Positions 22,201 to 32,987 of a stretch of 64,000 bases of DNA are shown piece by piece (position 1 is the stretch's first letter; each line of letters opens with the position of its first letter). The stretch comes from Gordius sp. MW1 (lineage: Eukaryota; Nematomorpha; Gordioida; Gordea; Gordiidae). Where the stretch lies: positions 20,730,221-20,794,220 of the forward strand of contig OZ038527.1 in NCBI GenBank assembly GCA_964036665.1, read 5' to 3'. Made by a program: the position numbers and the translations under genes. Under the pieces are notes generated by a model. That model worked only from the letters and a program-made list of their open reading frames with translations, was not told the origin of the DNA and did no database searches.

Positions 22201-23750
22201 AAGTGTAAATTTGCTAATAAGCATCTGTATTATTTTGAGTTAAGTTCAAATGGGGGGGGGGGCAAAACATAATAAGTTTTAATTTTTAAGGGTTTTTGTA
22301 TTAAAATTTTTAGGAAGAGGGCAGCCGCCCCCCCCCCCCCCCCCCCCCGCCCCCCCCCCCCCCCCCGGGTACTCCCATGGTTATTGATATTTATATTTAT
22401 GAGTTTACAGATACATTTAATAATAAGTACTAACCGTGATTAATCTATCAAATAATTAAAAATTTTGCTTAATTTATTATACCATTCTACGTAGGGGCTC
22501 AAAAATAAGCATTACAAATTCTACCAGCGTTTTGTTGATTCGATAAAAATTAGGAAAATTACGACATAGCTTGAGAAGGCAAGAGTCAATTTTTTTTCGA
22601 TCTTTGACCATTTTAATAAGATAATAAATATATAATTTGGCAAATTACATGGCATGTAAGTGAAAAGCTTAAATTTTTTCTAGATGATTATATTAATTTT
22701 AAGGATATGCAAAAAATACTAAAAGCAATTTAAAATAATTTTCAAATATAACCAATTATAATATGAAGCTATAACATTTTAATGATGTATTTGAAACCAT
22801 AAAATGCTTTTACAAATATAACGCAAACTATATATATATAAAATTCAAAGAAAACCATTCTTAATAAGATTCTTAAATCCTTTTGAAGATAATTTAAATT
22901 GCAGTACGTTCTTTAAGATACTGCTAGTATATATGATAGCCCACAATATATAATTTAAAAGATCTTAGTTTATTTAAACATATGACGCAATATAAGTTTA
23001 CAAGACTCACTTGGTAACTAAAAGTAACCCAGTTTCACTCATCTTCAACGCTACACCCTTCCAAGACTTTTCCAAGCAATATATATCGCGAGGACTAAGT
23101 GGTATAATATTTTGTCGAAACAATTCGGCGGCACAATAATCGATCCCATCATTATTGATAGCAGTAGTTGAAGAATTGTTGACCGTGTTCGTTGTGATAT
23201 TGTCATTGCCGGAATCGGGCGTCATTTGATGCGACCTCCTATCTTGTTCCTTTTCCCCACTGCCAGTCTCGCCATTTGAAAGTTTGCTCTTGCTGATCGT
23301 GAGCAGTTGTCCTTTATATTGTTGCTTCTTCTTTTTTCCACCACTCGAACCAGAACTTTCGGTAGTTTTATTAATCCATCTCTGTTGTTGACTGTTACTT
23401 TTCCTATTACTGTTGTTTGCGAAATTAGCAGAACAGGCTTTAGGGCAAAGCTGCTTGAATTTACTATGCTTTTCAGGCCCAGAAGGGCCCGTAGAATCAT
23501 GGCCGCCCGACGAATTGAGAGATTTAGTGGTTCCGGTGGATTGTTTTTTGCAACCGTTACTCCACTTTTTTTGGCGACAATCAAGCCCAGCCGGATATTG
23601 CACCGGGGTTAGGCTGTCGGCGGCCAACTTCAAAATCTTATTGTCCTCTCCAGCTTCATCGGTAAGGGCTCCGCAATCGTCCAAACTGGCACTACTGATT
23701 GTCTTCTTTCTTTGCAGGCGCCTCTCAAACTTCCCCAGCACAACACCCAT
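19283..23750 (-). CDS. Globin with long N-terminal extension (GbX/neuroglobin-like type)
   Basis: Three exons: 23750-23011, 20100-19881 and 19438-19283 (371 aa). Donors are GTGAGT and GTAATT, acceptors TTATTTTAG and TTAATTACAG. Intron phases are 2 and 0, at the classic globin positions B12.2 and G7.0. The fold starts near residue 218: A-helix Trp230, a B-C region with NPEYGKFF (Phe259 fits CD1), an E-helix AAENFMYAMDKCIDYLD, and KNMGEFHIG with proximal His308. Exon 3 gives the G and H helices. My alignment puts Ala276 at the distal E7 position instead of His. Residues 1-217 are Ser/Asn/Lys/Gln-rich low complexity. The start MGVVLGKF resembles an N-myristoylation site, which would fit membrane-anchored globin X, but residue 6 is Gly rather than Ser/Thr. 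Heme binding by the proximal His is inferred. The gene model was assembled by hand. Confidence 0.85.
20337..21385 (-). mobile_element. hAT element in globin intron 1, perfect 8-bp TSD
   Basis: GTAACATT is duplicated at 20329-20336 and 21386-21393. The ends begin TAGTGCTGTAAAC and (complement) TAGTATTGTGAATG. Both subterminal regions repeat GAACGCGTTCA several times. On the minus strand about 20750-20591 codes for the hAT dimerisation region: LIPSSAPVERVFSMANAVLT, then a RSCLSDENIENQLLL end. Earlier transposase parts are missing or broken. Orientation matches the host gene. Confidence 0.92.
20591..20750 (-). pseudogene. hAT transposase C-terminal dimerisation fragment
   Basis: It contains the hallmark S(S/A)xPVERVFSxAN...L...R..L segment of the hAT C-terminal dimerisation domain, followed by a stop at 20591. 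Upstream sequence in the element is interrupted by stops, so this is a dead copy. Confidence 0.75.
21400..21600. repeat. Truncated G/C-run hAT-type MITE
   Basis: It has the right-hand features of the family (TTTTGCCCCCCTCTAATTGA, a second poly-C, then CCTGGCTACGC) but no matching left end, so it is a fragment. Confidence 0.45.
21878..22379. mobile_element. hAT-type MITE with long G and C runs, perfect 8-bp TSD
   Basis: GTTATTGA flanks both sides (21870-21877 and 22380-22387). The ends are CATGGGCGTACCCAGG and GGGTACTCCCATG. Just inside are poly-G and poly-C runs, the right one about 40 bases. Three copies of a CTCG(TA)ATTCAAAAATTTTCC-like unit lie at 21930-22090. It sits in globin intron 1. 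Confidence 0.9.
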
Positions 23751-26036
23751 GTCGTTTAGTATTTATAATTCGAATAGTTAAACTAATAAAGCGAAGTGCT
23801 AAATTTAAATAGCGAAACAGGAGCTCTATCCGAATAGTAAATTTTTTAAAAATTATAATGGTTAGGATTTAAAAAGGTAAATACGAGGGCACCTGTGAGC
23901 TTTATTAGTACGGTATACAACATCAATTAAATTATCAATTGACGTAAGGATAAGGGTTTGATGGTCCATTAAATACCTCCGCGTAAAGCGTTCAATAGGG
24001 TGAAGAAAGTCGTTCACACCTTGTAGGTTCCCTTAGTGCGATTGTGATTAATTTTGACAATTATAATCAGCGACCGTCCAAAATTCTGTGAAAAAATTAA
24101 ACAAACAACGGTAATCAGGGTGCCGAGTTTAAATATTAAATGCGTCCTTAATACCATCGATCCTTTGAGCGCGAGTGCAGCGGAGGGTGAGAAGGTATAT
24201 AATTAATTTTTAATTCGCAAGTGTATATGGAAAATTCATTAAAAAAAGGCGGCTATAAATCGAACCCCTCTCCCCAGACTATGAATGGGTAAGTGCAAAG
24301 CGGGAAGGGGTATTAAATTTTATTGCAATACCTTTTAATAATTTATGAAGCCTAATGGCTTCATTGGTTTAACATGTACTTCGGCCTTAACAAATGGCCC
24401 TGCACAAAGTTACACCAAGCTACTTGACGTCTATTTTCACCTGATTCTTTTTGCTTTGTACTCCACTTCATATCTCGATGTAAGAGTAATGCTTTTAAAT
24501 CGCTGTTTACACGCCACTGCCAGAAACTATAAAATATAATTTGACAAATTGCTTGTGAGTATAGACCAGTTAAGGTGCGTATTTGGTCAATCAATCGGAG
24601 GTAACTATAGTGTATGTAACCATGTTACTTTCAAACCGGCTAAATTGCACCAGGCACCTAAAAAGCATATAACTGAACTGAATAAACAATACATATATTG
24701 ACTGAAAGTGATGCATCACAAAAACCTAAAGAAACCGCAGCAATTTTTTTGTTTTTTTGGTCAACACTTAAATAACCCGTCTTTAGTTAACGTAAACTTG
24801 TTTGAGTTATTGAAATAGATTTGGTCAAGACATTGTTACTGTTTGGCCTTTTCAAAGGTATGCCTGACTTATTGCATAATTTGGCTTAGCTCGGATAATT
24901 ACAACTTAACATAATTTGGATCAGTCTTCTCTGGTGCAATCATGGTGCCTTATTCATTTGAGCCTTGTTATATTAAAAAGGTAGCATGGGCGAAGCCAAA
25001 GATAAAAATGGAGGAACAGCTGCCCCTCCTTCAAATCCAGCTCTTTATAAATACGTTGAAATTAAAAAGCGCAAGTTTGCCCTTCCTTATATACTCTTTG
25101 CCCCCTTTTATTAAATATTAGCTTAGCCCGCGTTGATTTCCAAAAGCCACCGTGATAATATATATACTCTGTTTATATTACGCATTTGTCAATTTAATTA
25201 AAAATTCATTTTGGCCAAGAAAATATTGTTTATAGAACTAATTAAAATTTGGTGTAACCAAGGTAAAAATTAATGTTGCTACGAATTTTCAAGCTATGCC
25301 AAAATTTTAGCTTCATTCTATCATTAATTAAAATCCGTTTGAATAAAATATTAATAGAAATTATCAAATTCAAAAATTTAAATCGCTTTTTATATTTTCG
25401 TCGACTAATTAGTTTCTGAAATGTATGCTTAGATTTCAGGGGATACTCTGAAAATTTGCTAGTAAACTTAAAAATGACATAAAATTTGAGATGTAATTGA
25501 ATCGAGTAATCAAATCAGTTGCTTGGTGAATTAAAATCGTCTATATGTCTTTTCTTATTACATAAGTGTTGCTGTGTAAAAGTCCTTATTACACTTTTAT
25601 AATAAAGCAGTTAAAGCTTAATGTTTGAATAAAATGTTTGTCAAAAATATAAACTTTGCACTTAAACGTATGGCTTTTATAAGTAGAAGCATGAATTGTA
25701 TTTAAATAAAAATGGTTAGTAGTTATTCATTCAAATAATATAGCCCAGTAATGAGGGTGGATAATACGCTAAGTTTTTTGCAAGTAGCCATTAATATCTA
25801 CAATGAGTTGTGTATCAATCTTGCTTGTGTCAAATATCAGTTGATTTAATGACATTCCTATTGATCGCGGTGTCTAACTAAGTGTTTCCATTAGCATTAA
25901 TTATTAATAACTTTGTAAAATACGTGATCTGATTCACATATAGCAATAGTCTTTTACTCTATTTTTCTACTTTCTACATTTTTATAAAGGTTAATGTAAG
26001 TATATAAATAAAAATTTATAGCTATTTACACCATAA
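23751..26036. other. No supported gene upstream of the globin; MITE fragment near 24986
   Basis: The globin promoter and 5' UTR should lie here on the minus strand, but no TATA box or initiator can be fixed from sequence. Open frames at 24345-24594 on both strands show no domain. At about 24986-25060, CATGGGCGAAGCC plus CAGCTGCCCCTCC resembles one end of the G/C-run MITEs. Confidence 0.4.
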
Positions 26037-26366
26037 CAGTGGCGTAAATGAGGGGGTCCCCCCCCCGAAAAAAAAATTATTTTAGATCTAAAGTTTATAT
26101 TTTATAGTTGTGCAACGTAACTGACCTAGTAAGACACTTATTGCTATGCAATTTATTGGAAGCAGCTCCCACTCCAGATGAAGTTCCTGAGATATTATCG
26201 CTGGGAAAAAGAGAATATAAAATTAATTTATAATGACTTTCTTTTTTTAATTATGTTGAAATAAAAATGCTATAAAAAAGGGCCAATCCATTTAATCTAT
26301 TTTTTGACATAATATTTCTTATATAAAAGCTAATAGGTAAAGGAGAGTTGTGATGTTGGGCAAAGA

Positions 26367-26870
26367 TTACAATATTTTATAATCTGATAGGTCGTCCAAT
26401 GGATTCTTTGGATATCCTTCTATAATCATTCGCGTTTCTGGCAAAACAATCAAAGAATTCGGAGGAAATATTATTTGAAAATTTGCCAAAACTTGTTTCT
26501 TGTCCAAAAACCGTTCTTTTTTTTGCATATCGAGGTTTCTTAAGTTCAAAATCATACAACTTAGCCTTAGGTTCGACTATTATTACTAAAGTTTCTGCTA
26601 ACTGTCTAACTTGCTGAGGATCTAGGTCCTTTTTTTGCATTGCTTGCATAATATATTCAGATTGTCGTAGAGAAGTGAGCAAAGTTGCAGCTTCTGTTGC
26701 AACATCGTGATCATACCAGCTTGAATCAATTTCTCATTATTTGGTTTATCTTCCATTTCTGCATTAAATGTTACACAATGCGAAATTTTAACTAGCGATG
26801 CAAGTAACATTAACCCCTCCTTTTTATCTTTTTTTACGCCTTGAGAAAACGAGGTTTTTAGGATTTCCAA
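26367..26870 (-). pseudogene. Frame-shifted ORF of unknown origin inside the composite element
   Basis: Two overlapping minus-strand frames: an upstream one with GVKKDKKEGLMLLASLVKIS and MLQQKLQLCSLLYDNLNIL, and a downstream one with IMQAMQKKDLDPQQVRQLAE. They look like one protein broken by at least one frameshift. I do not recognise the family. It could be a transposon accessory protein or a captured host fragment. Confidence 0.4.
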
Positions 26871-26934
26871 TAGGCTTCCCTAAGAAGTTACCTTGATGAT
26901 AATCTTAGTAACTTAAAATGCAAAAATGAGATTT

Positions 26935-28100
26935 TTAAGCTCATGCCTGCTCATCATGCTCTTTATATTTTAAAAAACTATTTTAATATCGCAAAAATTT
27001 TATATTGTTTTCGCTCCACAAGCGCTTTTTTGCACACACAAATTTTACAAAATTTTGAAATTCACATCAAATCCGTCGTGGAAAATACTCTTACTTATCA
27101 TTTAGTACCAATACATGGCTACAGGCCACTTTACCTACAAAATCGGGAGGCTTGGGAATTCGCTCACCCTGCTCCTCAATAGCCTCATTTATATCCTCCC
27201 ACCTTTCTTCAAAATCCATTGTGGCAAAATTAATCCCATACCCCTCCGATGAAACATGCGTAAAGGCCCTATCCCTCTAGAACCTTAATGTTATTCCAGA
27301 AACATCCTATCCACAAACATCAATACAAAAGGATTAAGATGCTTGTTTGGTTTCGCGCTCAGTTGCTCACCTACTTACAAGCAGCGATACCAAACAACAT
27401 TACAACCTTCGGTCATTGGTGTTTGATAAATCTGGCCACGAATTGAGGCTTACCCCAGTAAGTATTCAAACATGATGTTGGAGGATTTCGATCTAACTTA
27501 CAGTATAGCTCTACGCCTTGGTATCAAATACACCAAACCATATGCCTTTAGGAATTGCGACCTGCCAGTTGACGAAGAAGCCCGTCATCCATTACATTGC
27601 AGGTTCAACAAATATAGACTTGAGCGGGATTCAAAAATCAACTTCATCATCCAGTTGGCCCTTAAAAAGGCTAAAATTCTTTCCATTCTTGAGCCATCAG
27701 ACCCTTCTCTTGAGGGTCGAACCCTGACGGCTCCTCACTTGTGCCTTGGGAAAACAGTCTGTTCTTAAAATGGGACTTTACATGCATTGATTTGTTTGCC
27801 CCTTCAAATATCAATTATGACCCAATGGATTTCGCCGAGGGACGGAAATTAACAAATTACAAGGCCCTTTTAAACTCAAATATTTTTATCCCCATAGTTT
27901 AACCTGTTTCGGCTCTTATGGGAAAATGGCATTGTCCTTTTTTAAAGAAATAGGCAGACGATCTCCTCCTTCAAAATATTCTCCCGCATTTCTACTAAAA
28001 CAATCAATTGCGATTTTAATCGCAAAATTCAACTTTAAATTCTCTATGGATTCTTGTCTTTCTTTAAAAGAGAAAGATGAAGATATAATAGCTACTTAAC
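26935..28100 (+). pseudogene. Non-LTR retrotransposon, 3' fragment (broken)
   Basis: The translation resembles the C-terminal part of the LINE at 60560-64000. CPAHHALYILKNYFNIAKIL and FRSTSAFLHTQI parallel PAHQAFLLVKICYSIPKLMH and FRSSAVLSHHEA there. The frame at 27472-27768 ends in SILEPSDPSLEGRTLTAP, shared with the tail copy at 34500. Many stops and shifts show it is dead. Confidence 0.7.
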
Positions 28101-28434
28101 TCTCTTATTTAATTTTTTTAATATACTAAATTGTATTATAATTAGCCATATATTAATAAACTTTTTATATATTTAAAAAAACATTTCGATTAAAACTTCA
28201 TGACGTTTGAATAGATTCAATGGATGACACTTATTAGCGATTCATGGGGGATTTGCTCCTACTTTAGATGACGCTGGGAAAAAGAAAATATGAAATTATT
28301 TTATAATGACTTTTTTTATTTTTTATACCAGATTTTATAATTTGGATGTTGAAATAAAAATGTTATAATTTTTTTTTGGAAATTTCCCCCCCCCCTCCCC
28401 ATGAGAAAATCCTGGCTACGCGCCTGCACCATAA

Positions 28435-29118
28435 AGAAGTAAATTAAAACATAGAGGTAGAAAAATATCTTTTTAATAACTTTAAAGCACAAGTTTGTCT
28501 ATAGTGATGAGTGAACAGTAATAATGTGTTAACCATATTGTTTAAATCTGGTTTAAGAATGTCACGAGTTCTAGCATTAAACCATAAGGAATTTGTGTCA
28601 ATATTTATTTAAGCCTTTATTTATAAAATGAATGTCACAACAAAGATTTAATTAGCCCGAGTCAATTAATTGAGAAATATAAAAGATATTAGTCACATTT
28701 AATGACTTAAGTTAGAACCAAAGACTACATAGACTGCCCATGTCATATGTTTCATATGGTAAAATCTATACCATCAAATCGTCCATTTTGAATTTGACAA
28801 TCTCCTATATCTTTCTGCAGTGTCCTCATTGTTCAGACAGAAAAAGTGAATTTATTTTCCTCATTAATTAATATAAACGAATGTTAATAAATGATTATTT
28901 AATAAAATGCAGATAACACTATATTGCTTTAACATCACATCATCACAGTATTTTTATTATTATGAATTGTGGGAAAGATATATGTTATAAAATGCTTAAA
29001 TATTTAAATAGTTCAAAAAAATTTAATTGCGTTTTAAAAACACCTTTTTGTGGGCATTTATTTACAAATGACGAAAAAACGGTTACTCTTATTTAACGTT
29101 GATGAGGAGTCTATCTAG
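28435..29118. other. No gene seen
   Basis: AT-rich spacer without supported exons. Confidence 0.4.
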
Positions 29119-29314
29119 TAGTGTTGTAAAAACGGCTAGGTTTTGTTTGGTCGACCTTTAGTTTTAGTCAACTAAACTGAACAAACCAAAGATTTTTTGG
29201 TCTGTTTTTCTTAGTCGCATCAAAGGTTTTTTGGTCAACCCATTGGTCTGTTTATGTTTAGTCGACTAAAACCAAAGGTAGACCAAACAAACCCCAGCCG
29301 TTTTTACAACACTA
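29119..29314. mobile_element. 196-bp hAT-type MITE
   Basis: Inverted ends are TAGTGTTGTAAAAACGGCT and its near-exact complement AGCCGTTTTTACAACACTA. Internal GGTCGAC and TTAGTCGACTAA motifs are repeated and largely palindromic. Flanks CTATCTAG and CTCTCTAA match at 6 of 8 bases, a decayed target duplication. Confidence 0.85.
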
Positions 29315-29460
29315 CTCTCTAATATATGGCTATTACCTAATTTCATTGGCATATGTAATAGTTAAGATTGAAAAATATTAAATGAAAAAAGTCTGTTAAG
29401 CTTTGAAAAATAGTTACCTATAGGGTGTAATGGGATTAAAATAGAATCATAATTTTAAAG

Positions 29461-29660
29461 CAGGCGCGTAGCCAGCATTTTCTCAAGGGGGGGGGCAATT
29501 GCCAATTTTGTTTCATTATTTATGATATAATAAAGTCAGAGACAAATAGAGCCCGGCCTATTGCCCGACCAGCTCGGCCTAGGAGCCAGTCAGGCAATTA
29601 GTAAATAGATTTTCGGGCAGGCTCGGGCGGGCAACATAACAAAATTCGGCAATTGGGGTG
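29461..29660. repeat. Truncated hAT MITE end plus GGCCCG-rich fragment
   Basis: 29461 begins CAGGCGCGTAGCCAGCATTT with a G run, matching the left end of the 50806 MITE, but the partner end is absent. 29550-29655 is a CCCGGCC / CGGGCAGG-rich piece related to the 11136 family. Confidence 0.55.
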
Positions 29661-29719
29661 GGGCCTATTGAGATTCTTTTATAAAGTTTATTATTTCGTT
29701 TTCGTGTTTTAATTTTGCG

Positions 29720-30930
29720 CATGTTAATTAATTGCTATGCAATTTATGGGCTCGCTTTTTGGTGTCTCTTCCGTCCGTTGTCCGTCCTCCAACGTTCTTA
29801 CACCGTCTTTCAACTTTCTGACTTGCAGGTTCAATCCCCGGAGAGGACAAATTTTTTTTTAAATTAAATTAATATTTTGTTATTGTTAACACCATTGATA
29901 ATTTGACTTTTTGGCCGTCCGCTGGCTACTGACCAATGAAAAAAATAACCATTGGCAAAATTGTGATTCAAAATTTTTTTTTCGTTTTTGAATTGGTGTA
30001 TTAGGTTAACATTGATAATTACCCTCCCTCCCCTACAAGGGCCTATGCCTCTACTGATATGGGTCCCTGTGCCCCCCACCTCCTACAAAAGCCTATGCCT
30101 CTACTGAAGTGTTCGATCCCGGCGAGGGCAAATTCTTAATTGCTAGTTCGAATCCCGGAGAGTGCAAAATTTTTTTTTTTATTTAAATTAAATTATTATT
30201 CTTGTTAATACCATTGATAATATGACTTTTTGGCTGTCCGCTGGCTACTGACTAATGAAAAAAATGACCATTGGCCAAAGTATAAATCGAAATTTTTTTT
30301 TTCGTTTTTGAATTGGTATATTAGGTTAACATTGATAATTACCCTGTGTCCTCCCCTACAAGGGCCTATGCCTCTACTGGTATGGGTCCCTGTGCCCCCC
30401 TCCTACAAAAGCCTATGCCTTTCTGATGTGGGTTCGAATCCCGGCGAGGGCAAAATTTTTATTTTTTTTTAAATTAAATTAATATATTGTTCTTGTTAAT
30501 ACCATTGATAATATGACTTTTTAACCGTGTCCTGGCTACTGACCAGTGAAAAATGACGATTGGCCAAATTATGATTCGAAATTATTTTTGCGTTTTTAAA
30601 TTGGTATATTAGGTTAACATTGACAATTACCCTATGCCCTCCCCTACAAAAACCTATGCCTCTACTGATATGGGTCCCTGTGCCCCTACAAAGGCTTATG
30701 CCTCTACTGATGTGGGTTTGAATCCCGACGAGGGCAAATTCTTAATTGCTGATTCGATACCGGAGAGGACAAAATTTTTTATTTTTTTTTAAATTAAATT
30801 AATATATTGTTCTTGTTAATACCATTGATAATATGACTTTTTGACCTTGTCCTGGCTACTGACCAATGAAAAAATGACCATTAGTCAAAGTGAGATTAAA
30901 ATCGATTTTTTTTCTTGATTATAATTATAG
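29720..30930. repeat. Tandem repeat block with GGCCAATGG units and tRNA-like B-box motifs
   Basis: Longer units of roughly 290-320 bp, with AGGTTAACATTGATAATTAC at about 30003, 30322 and 30612. Each combines the inverted GGCCAATGG unit with TGGGTTCGAATCCCGGCGAG-like text, which resembles the T-arm / B-box of a tRNA. No complete tRNA can be folded. Border text ATTGCTATGCAATTTATGGG plus GTCCGTTGTCCGTCC starts the block. ORFs here are repeat translations. Confidence 0.7.
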
Positions 30931-31217
30931 GCTAGTTATTTGGCTATCTGCTAACCATTAGAAAAGATCACCACTGGCCAAAGTGATGGAAAATTTGTAT
31001 AAGTAATTAACTAATCATTTTGCATTTAATACCCCCTATAGGCATTCTCGCCCCTTCCCACCTTTCTCGCCCATAAATTGCATAGCAAATATGCTACTTT
31101 TATACGGAGTATAGATGAGTTTCGTTCCCCCTTCCCTTCCCTCCTTACCTTCCCCTCCTCCCCTTCCCCTCCTCCCCTTCCCCCCTCCCCTATCCCACGA
31201 GGGCCGAAGGCCCGAGT
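30931..31217. repeat. GGGCCTTCGGCCC-headed repeat family, copy 3 (inverted)
   Basis: The reverse complement of the 7081 copy: CACTGGCCAAAGTGATG, CCTTCCCACCTTTCTCGCC, CATAAATTGCATAGCAAAT, TATACGGAGTATAGATGAG, a pyrimidine minisatellite, then CGAGGGCCGAAGGCCCGAG at about 31198-31216. Confidence 0.7.
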
Positions 31218-31916
31218 TTGTATATAATTATTAATTGTAGTTCTTATCAGATATATTTTGAGAATTAAGTTAAAAAATTCTTAAATAAAGCATTGCTAAA
31301 AATTTAAAATATCATCTTGTCGCGCCGGGCAACTTTAATAACACAGGTCTACAAAAAAAATCCCCCAATCCGACCAATAATTCTGATAGAGAATTTTACG
31401 CTGAAAAATAATGTGTTTTTAGTTTTTTTCTTTAGATATACAAGGTTGAAAGTGCCAAAAACGCCCTTTTTAAGTCTTTTTGAGGCTATTTTACCACGTA
31501 ATTTTTAAAATTTAGTGAAAATAGTAATATATTCATGTAGATTAAGGTTTTATCTATATGTCCATTATTTTAATTCCTATATAATGTTAAGTATTCACTT
31601 CATTAGTGAAAAACTTGTTAAAAGAATATTGTTCACAGCACAAATCCCACATGAAAATATGAGAAAAACATAAAGTAAAATTTTAAGTAAATTGACATCA
31701 TTATGAGTATCTCTAAATGTATTTTTAAATTTACCTTTGTTTCGGATTAGGGGGCTAATATCATATAAGCTCTACACAATTATAGACGGCGGGATTGTAA
31801 GGCTAATTAGATAAATAATATCATTAAGGGAGCTTTTAAGAATTATTTTTGGTGGAAAATGCTCCAGATGTATAAAAACCTGATAACTGATGCTAAAATT
31901 CGTATGCGATACTTAA

Positions 31917-32987
31917 CACTTCGTAGGTTGGGTCAAAAATACTAACACGGATGGTATTTGGGGCAGGGGTTTGAACCCGCCCAAAATAAAATCGGGTTCG
32001 TGTTCGGGTTTGGCATAAATTTTGAATCCCGGTTCGGGTTCGTGTTCAGGTTTGGCTTAAATTTTGAAACCCGGTTCGGGTACAGGTTCGGGTTCAAGAA
32101 ATTTTTACTAATAATACATTTTTACCTTCAAAAAATTATTGAATAGTTAACTTAATTTTTAAATAGCGCCTAATTAAATTCACATGCCAATTGTTTAATG
32201 GGGTTATTTTCCTTCACCATTTTTAGACTCTAAAAGAGAATAATTAAATATATGTCCTATTCTTATTTAAACATTGTATAATAATAATTAGACCTCAGTA
32301 AATTTTACAAACAAGTGAGAAACAAATTTAAAATTATAATAAAACATCTGATATTTCTTTATATTAAATGTTAAAGTACATATATTTGAAGTATTTTACA
32401 ATTATTATATAAATTATAGTAAAATATATATCAATTATATATATAATACTTACAAATAATTTTTTGTATTGATTAATGAATGAAAAATGCCGAAAACATA
32501 GAAATATTGAAATTAAAATCATATGGTTTTCTTCTTTCGTTACATTCTCATGATAGAGAAAACTGAGATATTCAATTTCATTCACAATATATTTTTGAAT
32601 TAAAACCCGAACCCGACCCCTTTTTGTATTTATCGGGTTCGGGTGCGGGTTTTAAGGGTATTTTTAAAAATGGGTTCGGGTTTGGGTTCGGGTTTTGTAA
32701 AACATCGGGTTTTACCCGGTTCAGGTTCAGGGGTTCGGGACAAACCCCTGATTTGGGGTTATTATGACCCCAAACTTTAAATAGCTATAACTTTCATATT
32801 TTATAATATAAACTTGTCAAAATTTGCAAGAATAATATTTTAACTCTTATACGTTCATTAATATATTAATTGCCTATTTGATCAAGTGGTTTAAATTTTA
32901 TGCCTATAATTAGAGAAAACTAATTTATTTTGTACAGCATTTTTAAACGGCTTGGAGTCATTATTACCCCACCCGACTTATGAAGTG
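31917..32987. mobile_element. piggyBac-type MITE flanked by TTAA, split by a hAT MITE
   Basis: TTAA at 31913-31916 and 32988-32991 flank inverted ends CACTTCGTAGGTTGGGT and (complement) CACTTCATAAGTCGGGT. Removing the nested 787-bp element and its duplicated 8 bp leaves about 276 bp with no coding capacity. It is probably mobilised by a piggyBac transposase encoded elsewhere. Confidence 0.8.
31964..32750. mobile_element. hAT-type MITE, perfect 8-bp TSD, rich in GGGTTCGGGT
   Basis: ATTTGGGG is duplicated exactly (31956-31963 and 32751-32758). The ends are CAGGGGTTTGAACCCG and (complement) CAGGGGTTTGTCCCGAAC. Subterminal regions repeat CGGGTTCGGGTT many times. Two ORFs in it are short and repeat-derived or in AT-rich filler. 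Confidence 0.92.

Larger units (their letters stand above)
26037..28426. mobile_element. Composite hAT-type element with perfect 8-bp TSD, carrying LINE debris
   Basis: CACCATAA is exactly duplicated at 26029-26036 and 28427-28434. The ends are CAGTGGCGTAAATGA and CTGGCTACGCGCCTG, the same asymmetric pair (in opposite order) as the 241-bp MITE at 50806-51046. Between them lie a degenerate ORF pair (26367-26870), a LINE 3' fragment (about 26935-28100) and a second internal MITE piece. CTGGGAAAAAGA(A/G)AATAT(A/G)AAATT occurs at both 26201 and 28271, so part of the MITE is duplicated on either side of the cargo. Confidence 0.85.

Noticed and set aside
23222..23781. Other-frame ORFs of 101-122 codons over globin exon 1
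   Set aside because: They are shadows of the globin exon, which is supported by splicing and family conservation.
24345..24594. Overlapping plus and minus ORFs upstream of the globin
   Set aside because: No motif, no splice context, and both strands open equally; most likely chance.
30120..30450. GGTTCGAATCCCGGCGAG motifs that look like tRNA T-arms
   Set aside because: They recur as part of a tandem repeat unit and no cloverleaf can be formed around any copy.
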